A DNA stretch of 64,000 bases. Origin: JBQTIY01 sp052387675. Lineage in GTDB: Bacteria > Planctomycetota > B15-G4. The position numbers were made by a program, and so were the translations under genes. The notes below the pieces were generated by a model. It was not told the origin of the DNA, searched no databases, and saw nothing but the letters and a program-made list of their open reading frames with translations. Below are positions 33,487 to 40,286 of this stretch, one piece after another. The DNA is taken from the NCBI GenBank assembly GCA_052387675.1, contig JBQTIY010000014.1, positions 1 through 64,000 of the forward strand, written 5' to 3'. Position 1 is the first letter of the stretch; every line of letters starts with the position of its first letter.

Positions 33487-34811
33487 TCCTGCACGCCGCG
33501 GCCAGCGCCCGGCGAGCGGCAGCCGACGCGCTGCTCCCCTACCGGCCCGAGGTCGATGGCCCCTTCGGGCCGCGCGAGGCCGGGCATCTGCTGCGGCGCG
33601 CAGGCTTCGGCGGCACACTGGCTGAGCGGCACGAGGTCCAGGCCTGGGGTCCGGAACTCGCCGCCGAGCGGCTCACCGCGCCGGCGCCGATCGAAGGCGA
33701 GTACGCCGCAGTGCTGCAGACGCTCGCACCGCTGGGGACCGTGGAGGACTTGGTCACCTGCCAGTCGCTCTGGCTCACGCGCATGCTGCGCGACCCACGT
33801 CCCTTCCGTGAGCGGCTGACACTCTTCTGGCACGGACACTTCGCCACGTCGGTTACCAAGGTGGGCCGCGCGCGGCTGCTCACCGCGCAGATCGCCATGC
33901 TGCGTGACCAGGGCCCCGGGCCGCTCGCTGCGCTCGTCGCCTCCGTGAGCCGCGACCCGGCCATGATTGTGTGGCTGGACGGGAATGCGAATCGGCGGCA
34001 CCACCCCAACGAGAACTACGCCCGCGAACTGCTCGAACTCTTCCTGCTGGGCGAGGGGCACTACAGCGAGACGGACGTGCTGGAGGCGGCGCGTGCCTTC
34101 ACCGGCTGGCACGAGCGCGACGGGCGCTTTCGCTTCACGGCCGGCGAGCATGACGACGGGCACAAACACGTCCTAGACCGCAGCGGCCCGCTCGACGGCG
34201 ACGACGTCATCGCCGCTTGCCTGGAGCAGCCAGCCGCCGCGCGCCATGTCGCGGGGCGGCTCTTCCGCGACTTCGTGCATCCCCAGCCCAGCGCGGCCTT
34301 GCTCGAGGAAGTCGCCGACCGCTACCGCACCAGCGGCTACGACACGCGCGCCCTGCTGCGCTTGCTCTTCGCCAGCCGGGAGTTCTACGCCGCGCAGAGC
34401 TATCGCAGTGTTGTGCGCTCGCCCGTGCACCTGGCTGTTGGCGCGGCGCGCGCGCTGGGCCTGCGGGTCGATGCGCGGGAACTCGTTCGCCGCACGGCGG
34501 CCCTGGGCCAGTCGCTCCTGGCACCGCCCAGCGTGAAGGGCTGGGACGGCGGCCTCTCCTGGCTCAATGCAGCCACACTGATCGGCCGCGTGAATCTGGC
34601 CGCCGAACTGGCGCGCGCCTTCGGCGACGAGGATTTGCCGGCAGCGCTCGCCGAGGAGACGCAGGGGCGTGCGCTCGACGAGGTGTTGGTTGATGCCTTG
34701 CTCGACGGCGACTTGCCGAGCCGGGCGCGCACACTTCTGGCCGAGCGGCACGCCGATCCGCTGGCACTCGTGCAGGCACTGCTCGCGCTCCCCGAGACTC
34801 AGCTCGCATGA
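33483..34811 (+). CDS. DUF1800 domain-containing protein
   Basis: A 442-residue protein of the DUF1800 family, common in Planctomycetota, Acidobacteriota and marine heterotrophs, of unknown biochemical role. Family stretches: EAGHLLRRAGFGG, LTLFWHGHFATS, MIVWLDGNANRR, PNENYARELLELFLLGEG, EAARAFTGW and KGWDGGLSWLN. DUF1800 and DUF1501 genes almost always occur as a pair, as here, and are thought to act together at the cell envelope. GTG start within the stop of the previous gene. Confidence 0.92.
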   Translation: MILHAAASARRAAADALLPYRPEVDGPFGPREAGHLLRRAGFGGTLAERHEVQAWGPELAAERLTAPAPIEGEYAAVLQTLAPLGTVEDLVTCQSLWLTRMLRDPRPFRERLTLFWHGHFATSVTKVGRARLLTAQIAMLRDQGPGPLAALVASVSRDPAMIVWLDGNANRRHHPNENYARELLELFLLGEGHYSETDVLEAARAFTGWHERDGRFRFTAGEHDDGHKHVLDRSGPLDGDDVIAACLEQPAAARHVAGRLFRDFVHPQPSAALLEEVADRYRTSGYDTRALLRLLFASREFYAAQSYRSVVRSPVHLAVGAARALGLRVDARELVRRTAALGQSLLAPPSVKGWDGGLSWLNAATLIGRVNLAAELARAFGDEDLPAALAEETQGRALDEVLVDALLDGDLPSRARTLLAERHADPLALVQALLALPETQLA

Positions 34812-36019
34812 ACCCCTCACGGCGCGAACTGCTCAAGGTCACGGCTAGCCTGCCGCTTCTGGCTCTGCTGCCCTCCAGCCTGCGCCGCGCCGCGGCGCTC
34901 GCCGGCCCGCCGGACGCGGCCGAGCGCGTGCTGGTCGTCGTGCAGCTCACCGGCGGCAATGACGGCCTCAACACGGTCGTGCCCTGGGCCGACGATCGCT
35001 ATCACGCTGCGCGGCCGGTGCTGGCCGTGCCGCGCGGCACAGTCCTCAAGCTCGACGAACACTACGGCTTGCACCCCGCGCTGGGCGTCTTGCAGCCGCT
35101 CTGGGAGCAGGGCCAACTGGCGCACGTGCAGGGTGTGGGCTGTCCCCAGCCCAATCGCTCGCACTTTCGCTCGCTGGAAATCTGGCACACGGCGCGCACC
35201 GAGGAGACGCCGCCCACGCTCGGCTGGCTTGGTGCTGCGGCGGCGCAGTGGCCCGCGGGGCCGGGCCTGCCGCTCGTGCGCGTTGGCGAGCGCGATCTGC
35301 CGCTCGCGCTGGCAGGCGCGAGCAGCCCGGTGCCGGCGCTGGCGAGCCTGGAGGATCTTGAAGTGAGCACGGTGGGCTCGGCCAGCAAGTCGCGGCAGCG
35401 CGCGCTCTTGCGCGAGTGCTGCCAGAGGCTCGACGGCCGCGCTGCGCTCAGCGAGCAGATCGCGCGCGCCTACGAGGCCGCCTTCGACTGCGCACAGCGG
35501 CTGCAAGAACTCCACATGCCGGCGGGCGCGGGCGGCTTTCCGCCCACCGACCTCGGCCGCGCTCTGCGTCTCGCAGCGCAGCTCATCGGCGCGCGGCTCG
35601 GCTCGCGCGTGCTCTACGCCACGCAGGGCGGCTTCGACACGCACGCCGGCCAGGGCCGCAGCCATCCGGCGCTGCTGCGTGAACTGGCCGGCGCACTGTC
35701 GGCCTTCCAGGAACAGATCACGCTGCAGGGCGATGCGCCGCGCGTGCTCACCGTGGTTTTCTCTGAGTTTGGGCGGCGCGTCCACGAGAACGCCTCGGGC
35801 GGCACCGACCATGGCGCGGGCAATCCCGTGCTCCTGCTAGGCAGCCCGGTACGCGGCGGCGCTTACGGTCCCCGCCCCGACCTCAGCGGCGCCCTCGACG
35901 AGGATGTGCCCGTGAGCCTGGATTTCCGCCGCGTTTACGCGACGGCCTGCACCTGGCTGGGGCTCGACTCGAGCGCGGTCCTGCCAGAGCGCTTCGAAGC
36001 GCTCCCGCTTTTGGCTTGA
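34808..36019 (+). CDS. DUF1501 domain-containing protein, Tat-exported
   Basis: A 403-residue protein with a twin-arginine signal (SRRELLKVTASLPLLALLP), consistent with folding before export. The family belongs to the alkaline-phosphatase fold. Typical stretches are VVQLTGGNDGLNTVVPW, GLHPALGVLQPLWEQG, GGFDTHAGQG and FSEFGRRVHENASGGTDHG. It overlaps the DUF1800 gene by four bases (ATGA). The enzymatic role is unknown. Confidence 0.93.
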   Translation: MNPSRRELLKVTASLPLLALLPSSLRRAAALAGPPDAAERVLVVVQLTGGNDGLNTVVPWADDRYHAARPVLAVPRGTVLKLDEHYGLHPALGVLQPLWEQGQLAHVQGVGCPQPNRSHFRSLEIWHTARTEETPPTLGWLGAAAAQWPAGPGLPLVRVGERDLPLALAGASSPVPALASLEDLEVSTVGSASKSRQRALLRECCQRLDGRAALSEQIARAYEAAFDCAQRLQELHMPAGAGGFPPTDLGRALRLAAQLIGARLGSRVLYATQGGFDTHAGQGRSHPALLRELAGALSAFQEQITLQGDAPRVLTVVFSEFGRRVHENASGGTDHGAGNPVLLLGSPVRGGAYGPRPDLSGALDEDVPVSLDFRRVYATACTWLGLDSSAVLPERFEALPLLA

Positions 36020-36026
36020 AGCTCGC

Positions 36027-36032
36027 TACACT
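36027..36032 (+). promoter_or_regulatory. -10-like TACACT box of the ArsC-like selenoprotein gene, leaderless configuration
   Basis: GCTACACT is followed by seven bases (GGCGCCC) and the ATG at 36040, with no Shine-Dalgarno sequence. It supports translation from this ATG, upstream of the in-frame TGA. Confidence 0.5.
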
Positions 36033-36039
36033 GGCGCCC

Positions 36040-36390
36040 ATGGCCACCGCGATCGACTGGTACTACCACCGCAAGGGCTGAACGAGCTGCGGCCGTTCGG
36101 ACGCCTTCATGGCGCGCCACGGCCTGACCGCCCGTGAGGTGGTCGATGCACGCAAGGTGCCGATGGGGAAACCGCAGATTGCGGCGCTTCTGCGCGGCAG
36201 TCACCGCGTGATCGCCGTACGCGGCACACGGCGCACGGACTACGACTTGCGCCACGCCGCGCCAACCGAAAAGGAACTCTACGAAGCGATGCTCGGCCCC
36301 ACCGGCAATCTGCGCGCGCCGACTCTGCGGCTTGGCAAGACGCTGCTGGTGGGCTTTAACGAGGAGGCTTGGAAGCAGCTTTTGTGCTAG
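36040..36390 (+). CDS. ArsC-family thioredoxin-fold selenoprotein (in-frame TGA at 36079-36081 read as Sec)
   Basis: Reading from ATG 36040 through one TGA gives 116 residues. The N-terminus is MATAIDWYYHRKG, then TGA, then TSCGRSDAFMARHG. The TGA (position 14) stands exactly where ArsC/Spx/glutaredoxin-like proteins have their first redox cysteine, so the active site is U14-x-x-C17. The downstream sequence continues the fold (VVDARKVPMGKPQIAALL, TEKELYEAMLGPTGNLRAP, TLLVGFNEEAWKQLL). A start at the later ATG 36109 would lose the active site and first strand. A leaderless promoter box precedes the first ATG, and a stem-loop follows the TGA. ArsC-family selenoproteins are known from other bacteria by my recollection. 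The role is likely thiol/selenol redox chemistry; substrate unknown. Confidence 0.85.
36082..36124 (+). promoter_or_regulatory. candidate bacterial SECIS stem-loop
   Basis: Immediately after the in-frame TGA, GGCCGT (36091-36096) can pair with ACGGCC (36119-36124), enclosing an inner CGCC/GGCG hairpin (36102-36105 with 36111-36114). An alternative smaller hairpin, 36091-36105, has a TCGG loop about 16 bases after the TGA, the distance expected for SelB recognition. Which fold forms cannot be decided by eye, and the usual G in the first two loop positions is not clear. Confidence 0.35.
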
Positions 36391-36826
36391 GCCGCGTGTC
36401 GCGGCCCGGTTCCTTGCTCAGCACGATGCGCCCGAGCGACTTGACGTTGGCGCAGCGATCGGGGTGGTAGGGAATGACGAAGCGGGCCGGACCACCGTCA
36501 TCGCGCGAGAGCGGCTTGGCGTCCTTCTCGTAGACCACGATGGCCGTGCGCGACGTCTCGGCGAGCGGCAGCGTGGCGCAGAACTCCCCGTCGGCTGACT
36601 CGACGGTCATCCAATGCGCGCCGTGATCGGGGCCCACTTTGTCGATCAGGCCGCGCAGCCGGACGCCCTTGCCAGCCAGGCGCTCGTCCACCGTACCGAG
36701 GTCGTCGACCTGGTAATAGGGGTGCAGCTCGGCCAGATCCATATGGCTGAAGGACTGGGGCCGGAAGCAGGCTCCCTCGATCCGAAAGAGGCCGTGGGCA
36801 TGAAAGCTGGCTTGGCGCTGAGGCAT
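36356..36826 (-). CDS. small molybdopterin-oxidoreductase-fold protein, function unknown
   Basis: A 156-residue soluble protein. The central part (GKGVRLRGLIDKVGPDHGA, FCATLPLAETSRTAIVVYE, RDDGGPARFVIPYHPDRCANVKSLGRI) resembles the C-terminal half of the sulfite-oxidase/molybdopterin-binding fold, including the GGP-x-R-x-x-x-P and C-x-N-V-K pattern. The region that would hold the Mo-ligating Cys of sulfite oxidase is missing, so it may not bind the cofactor. ATG 36826 is chosen; a TTG at 36844 and an internal ATG are alternatives. Its end overlaps the selenoprotein gene by 35 bases, tail to tail. Confidence 0.65.
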   Translation of the reverse strand: MPQRQASFHAHGLFRIEGACFRPQSFSHMDLAELHPYYQVDDLGTVDERLAGKGVRLRGLIDKVGPDHGAHWMTVESADGEFCATLPLAETSRTAIVVYEKDAKPLSRDDGGPARFVIPYHPDRCANVKSLGRIVLSKEPGRDTRPSTKAASKPPR

Positions 36827-36904
36827 AGAGGGGCATTGTTCCAAAAGGGAGCCCCGCGGACATGCGGGAAGCTCAGGCGGCCCCTCCGTGGTCCGCTGAA
36901 TAAG

Positions 36905-36957
36905 GAGTAGGAAAATGCTCCCGTATTCCGATAGGATAGGGGAGTAATCAGCTACTC
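36905..36957 (+). promoter_or_regulatory. nested inverted repeats, candidate operator of the Rrf2/isc operon
   Basis: An inner imperfect palindrome pairs CTCCCGTAT (36918-36926) with ATAGGGGAG (36936-36944). An outer perfect inverted repeat, GAGTAG (36905-36910) with CTACTC (36952-36957), surrounds it. The outer right arm overlaps the TACTCT -10-like box of the operon. This AT-richer patch stands out from its surroundings and is the natural place for autoregulation by the Rrf2 protein encoded just downstream. Confidence 0.4.
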
Positions 36958-36958
36958 T
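36953..36958 (+). promoter_or_regulatory. -10-like TACTCT box of the isc operon
   Basis: GCTACTCT lies 11 bases before the ATG at 36970 with no Shine-Dalgarno sequence between. It overlaps the right arm of the outer inverted repeat. Confidence 0.45.
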
Positions 36959-36969
36959 TTGCGCCCACC

Positions 36970-37494
36970 ATGATTCGCTTCTCCAAAATGACCGACTACG
37001 GCGTGCTGCTCCTGGGCCATTTCGCCCGGGCCGAAGGGGCGCAATCGAGCACCACCGAACTGGCCGAGCTGTACCACTTGCCCAAGCCGGTCGTGGCCAA
37101 CCTGCTCAAGGAATTTGGGCGCGCCGGACTGCTCACCTCGCGCCGCGGCCTGCACGGCGGCTACCGCCTGGCGCGCGACCCCAAAGAGATCTCGCTGCTC
37201 GACGTGCTTTCGGCTCTCGAAGGCCCGGTGCGCCTCATCGAGTGCGCAGCCGACGAACTGCTCGAGAGCCTGCCTCGTGACGCAGCCGGGCACGCCGACG
37301 GCCATGCTGCCGGACACACGGGGTCGTCCTGCTGCTACGAAGACGTCTGCCCCTCGCGCAGCCCGATGCAAGGCGTCCACCGCCGCATCATCGACCTGCT
37401 GCGCAGCATCACCCTGGCCGAACTCATGCATCGCCCCGAGAGCCGCGTGCCCGCTCCTGCGAACGCCGCCGCTCTAGGCGTCTCTGGAAAGTGA
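36970..37494 (+). CDS. Rrf2-family (IscR/SufR-like) Fe-S assembly regulator
   Basis: Winged-helix repressor of 174 residues, first gene of the isc operon. The N-terminus MIRFSKMTDYGVLLLGHFA and SRRGLHGGYRLARDPKEISLLDVL are characteristic. Cys residues in LIECAADE and SCCYEDVCPSRSP lie where IscR-like proteins bind an Fe-S cluster, but a His/Ala/Gly-rich insert (DAAGHADGHAAGHTG) separates them, which is longer than the IscR loop and could add metal ligands. It probably senses Fe-S status and represses its own operon through the palindrome upstream. The C-terminal ~20 residues are not conserved. Confidence 0.9.
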   Translation: MIRFSKMTDYGVLLLGHFARAEGAQSSTTELAELYHLPKPVVANLLKEFGRAGLLTSRRGLHGGYRLARDPKEISLLDVLSALEGPVRLIECAADELLESLPRDAAGHADGHAAGHTGSSCCYEDVCPSRSPMQGVHRRIIDLLRSITLAELMHRPESRVPAPANAAALGVSGK

Positions 37495-37498
37495 CCCC

Positions 37499-38725
37499 AT
37501 GACCAGCTCCAAGATCATCTACCTCGACAACAACGCGACCACGCCGATGGACCCGCGCGTGCTCGAGGCCATGCTGCCCTACTTCGTGCAGAAGTTCGGC
37601 AACGCCGCCAGCCGCAGCCACAAGTACGGCTGGGACGCCGAGGAGGCCGTGGATCGCGCGCGCCAGCACGTGGCCGACTTGCTCGGCTGTAGCGCCAAAG
37701 AAATCGTTTTCACGAGCGGCGCCACGGAGTCCGACAACCTGGCCATCAAGGGCACGGTGGAAATGCTGGCCGACAAGGGCCGGCACGTGATCACCTGCAC
37801 CACCGAGCACAAAGCGGTTATCGACACCTGCAAGTACCTGGAAAGCACGGGCCAGGCCGAGGTCACTTATCTCGAGCCGGACCGCCACGGCCGCGTGAGC
37901 GCCGAGCAGGTGCGCGCCGCGCTTCGCCCCGACACGATTCTCATCACGCTCATGGCAGCCAACAACGAGATCGGCACGCTGCATCCCATCGGCGAGATCG
38001 GCGCCGTGGCGCACGAGAAGGGCATTTGGTTCCACAGCGACGCGACGCAGGCCGTGGGCAAAGTGCCCTTCGCCGTGGACGAGCTGCAAGTGGATATGGC
38101 CAGCCTTTCAGCGCACAAGATCTACGGGCCCAAGGGCGTCGGCGCGCTCTACGTGCGCCGCAAGAACCCGCGCGTGCGCCTCGCGCCGCAGATTCACGGC
38201 GGCGGACACGAGCGCGGCATGCGCAGCGGGACGCTCAACGTGCCGGGCATTGTGGGCCTGGGCGAGGCCGCCCGCATCGCCAAGGCCGACTTCGAGCAGG
38301 ACATGGCCCGCGCGCGGCTGCTGCGCGACCGGCTCGAGCAGCGCATTCGCGCACGGCTCGATCATGTGGAACTCAATGGCGCGCCCGAGTGGCGCCTGCC
38401 CACCACGGTGAACCTTTCCTTCGCTTACGTCGAAGGCGAGTCGCTCATCATGGGCGTGCCCAATGTGGCCGTCTCCTCCGGCTCGGCCTGCACTTCGGCC
38501 AGCCTCGAGCCCTCCTATGTGCTGCGTGCACTGGGCCTGGGCGACGATCTGGCCCACTCCTCCATCCGCTTCAGCATTGGCCGCTTCACCACCGAGCAAG
38601 ACGTGGACGAGGCCGCCGACACGATCATCGCCACCGTTTCGCGCCTGCGTGAGATGTCCCCGCTCTACGAGATGGTCAAAGAGGGCGTGGACCTCAGCAC
38701 CGTGAAGTGGGGCGCCTCGCATTGA
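37499..38725 (+). CDS. iscS: cysteine desulfurase IscS
   Basis: PLP enzyme of 408 residues that takes sulfur from cysteine for Fe-S clusters and other thiolation reactions. Motifs: LDNNATTPMDPRVLEAM, FTSGATESDNLAIKG, the PLP-lysine in SLSAHKIYGPKGVGALY, and the catalytic Cys in VAVSSGSACTSASLEPSY with the long IscS-type active loop. It starts four bases after the regulator. It may also supply sulfur to FdhD and LarE and, by selenocysteine lyase side activity, selenium; these roles are inferred. Confidence 0.97.
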   Translation: MTSSKIIYLDNNATTPMDPRVLEAMLPYFVQKFGNAASRSHKYGWDAEEAVDRARQHVADLLGCSAKEIVFTSGATESDNLAIKGTVEMLADKGRHVITCTTEHKAVIDTCKYLESTGQAEVTYLEPDRHGRVSAEQVRAALRPDTILITLMAANNEIGTLHPIGEIGAVAHEKGIWFHSDATQAVGKVPFAVDELQVDMASLSAHKIYGPKGVGALYVRRKNPRVRLAPQIHGGGHERGMRSGTLNVPGIVGLGEAARIAKADFEQDMARARLLRDRLEQRIRARLDHVELNGAPEWRLPTTVNLSFAYVEGESLIMGVPNVAVSSGSACTSASLEPSYVLRALGLGDDLAHSSIRFSIGRFTTEQDVDEAADTIIATVSRLREMSPLYEMVKEGVDLSTVKWGASH

Positions 38726-38771
38726 AGTCGTCTCCCGGCCACTCTCGCCGGCTTTCCCGAAGGATCTCAGC

Positions 38772-39197
38772 ATGACCTACAGCGACAAAGTCCTCGATCA
38801 CTACGAACATCCCCGCAATGTGGGCAGCCTGGACAAGGCCGACCCCACCGTGGGCACCGGCATCGTCGGCGCCCCCGAGTGCGGCGACGTGATGAAGCTC
38901 CAGATCAAGGTGAACGAACAGGGCATCATTGAAGATGCCAAGTTCAAGACCTTCGGCTGCGGCTCGGCCATCGCCTCGTCGAGCCTGGCCACCGAGTGGG
39001 TTAAGGGCAAGACCGTGGATGAAGCCCTGCAGATCAAGAACACCGACATCGTGAACGAACTCTCGCTGCCGCCGGTGAAGATCCACTGTTCGGTGCTGGC
39101 TGAGGACGCCATCCGGGCGGCATTGACCGACTATCGCAACAAGCAGGTCGCCTCGGCCGACGCCGGCGCCCCCGCCCGCAGCGACGCCAAGTCCTGA
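38772..39197 (+). CDS. iscU: Fe-S scaffold protein IscU
   Basis: Scaffold on which clusters are built, 141 residues. The three ligand cysteines are in GAPECGDVMKL, FKTFGCGSAIASSS and VKIHCSVLAEDA, and the HscA-binding LPPVK motif is intact. A Ser/Ala-rich tail of about 15 residues follows the conserved core. It is 46 bases downstream of iscS. Confidence 0.97.
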   Translation: MTYSDKVLDHYEHPRNVGSLDKADPTVGTGIVGAPECGDVMKLQIKVNEQGIIEDAKFKTFGCGSAIASSSLATEWVKGKTVDEALQIKNTDIVNELSLPPVKIHCSVLAEDAIRAALTDYRNKQVASADAGAPARSDAKS

Positions 39198-39202
39198 CGA
39201 CG

Positions 39203-39607
39203 ATGAGCAGCAGCCCCGACTCCAACTCGCCAGCCGCAGCGACGCACGCTTCGGGGGACGCTCCGGACGATCAGGCCGGCGTGCTGGTCACCGAGCGGGC
39301 CGCGCGCGAATTTCGGCACATTCTCAAGGAAAAGGCTTTGCCCGACGAGACCGGCATGCGCCTCTCGGTGAAGGGCGGCGGCTGCGCCGGCTTTGCCTAC
39401 CAAATCGATCTGGACCGCAATCCGGCCGACGAGTTCGACTTGGTCAGCGAGCAGCACGGCGTGCGCGTGCTGGTCGACATGAAGAGCGAGTTCTACATGC
39501 ACGGCAGCGTGATCGACTTCAACGACACGCTCATGGAGCGCGGCTTCACCTTCAAGAACCCCACCGCCAGCGGCACGTGCGGCTGCGGCGACTCCTTCTC
39601 GATCTGA
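39203..39607 (+). CDS. iscA: A-type Fe-S carrier protein (IscA/ErpA family)
   Basis: Carrier that passes clusters from IscU to target proteins, 134 residues. The cysteines are in KGGGCAGFAYQ and GTCGCGDSF. A 26-residue Ser/Ala/Asp-rich N-terminal extension precedes the fold, absent in E. coli IscA. A second paralogue is encoded at 53505. Starts six bases after iscU. Confidence 0.95.
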   Translation: MSSSPDSNSPAAATHASGDAPDDQAGVLVTERAAREFRHILKEKALPDETGMRLSVKGGGCAGFAYQIDLDRNPADEFDLVSEQHGVRVLVDMKSEFYMHGSVIDFNDTLMERGFTFKNPTASGTCGCGDSFSI

Positions 39608-39623
39608 GCGGCGACGCGTGACG

Positions 39624-40286
39624 ATGACGCAGGCCGCAGGGCAAACCGGCCTTTCTGCAGCGACGCTCCCGCCGTGCCCGCAGTGCGGCCAGCAGCCGCT
39701 GAGCAGCCTGGCCTGCCTAGCCTGCGGCGCGGTCCTGGAAGAACCGGCCGACGCCACGCACTACCAGCGCCTGGGCCTGCCGGCCGAAGTGGTCCTCGAC
39801 GCCGCCGCGCTCGAACGCAACTACCTGCGCCTCTCGCGCGCCCTGCACCCCGACTTCCACGGCGCGGCCGATGAGCCTCTGCGCGAGCGAGTCAATCGCC
39901 ACAGCGCGCACCTCAACGAGGCCCACGGCATTCTCGCCGACGAGCAGGAGCGCGCCGAGTACCTGCTCACGCTGCGCGATCCGCAGGCCCTCGAGCGCTG
40001 GAAGGCGCTGGCCCCGGCCTTCCTAGCTGAGGCCATGGAAGTCTCTGAGGAAGTCGAGCAAGCGCGCGGCCCGGAGCAGCTTGCGGCGCGTCAGGCCCTG
40101 GCGCAGCGCGCGCAGAGTGAGCTGGCCCGTCGGCGCGCGGCGCTGCGCGAGCCCGCCGTTTGGAATCCGCTCGACGCCCGGCAAGTCGCCACTTGGCTGC
40201 ACGAAGCGCGTGTGTGGCTGCGCATTCTGCGCGACATAGAGGGCCGGCGCGGCACCTCAGGCCGCAGCGAAGCAGGCCACTCATGA
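39624..40286 (+). CDS. hscB: co-chaperone HscB with N-terminal zinc finger
   Basis: J-protein that delivers IscU to HscA, about 220 residues. The J-domain has THYQRLGL and the HPD loop (SRALHPDFHGAA); a C-terminal three-helix bundle follows. The N-terminus carries two CxxC motifs, CPQCG and CLACG, forming a rubredoxin-like zinc site. Such a finger is known in eukaryotic HSCB and some bacterial proteins but is absent in E. coli HscB. An in-frame GTG at 39618 is an alternative start. ATGA overlap with hscA. Confidence 0.93.
   Translation: MTQAAGQTGLSAATLPPCPQCGQQPLSSLACLACGAVLEEPADATHYQRLGLPAEVVLDAAALERNYLRLSRALHPDFHGAADEPLRERVNRHSAHLNEAHGILADEQERAEYLLTLRDPQALERWKALAPAFLAEAMEVSEEVEQARGPEQLAARQALAQRAQSELARRRAALREPAVWNPLDARQVATWLHEARVWLRILRDIEGRRGTSGRSEAGHS

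Noticed and set aside
36109..36390. Truncated protein starting at ATG 36109
   Set aside because: It lacks the first strand and the whole redox site of the ArsC-like fold; the upstream codons continue the family sequence through the TGA, and a promoter box fits the upstream ATG.
36040..36390. TGA generally reassigned to an amino acid in this genome
   Set aside because: Many genes here end in TGA, often in ATGA or TGATG overlaps, so TGA is a normal stop and only this context is read through.
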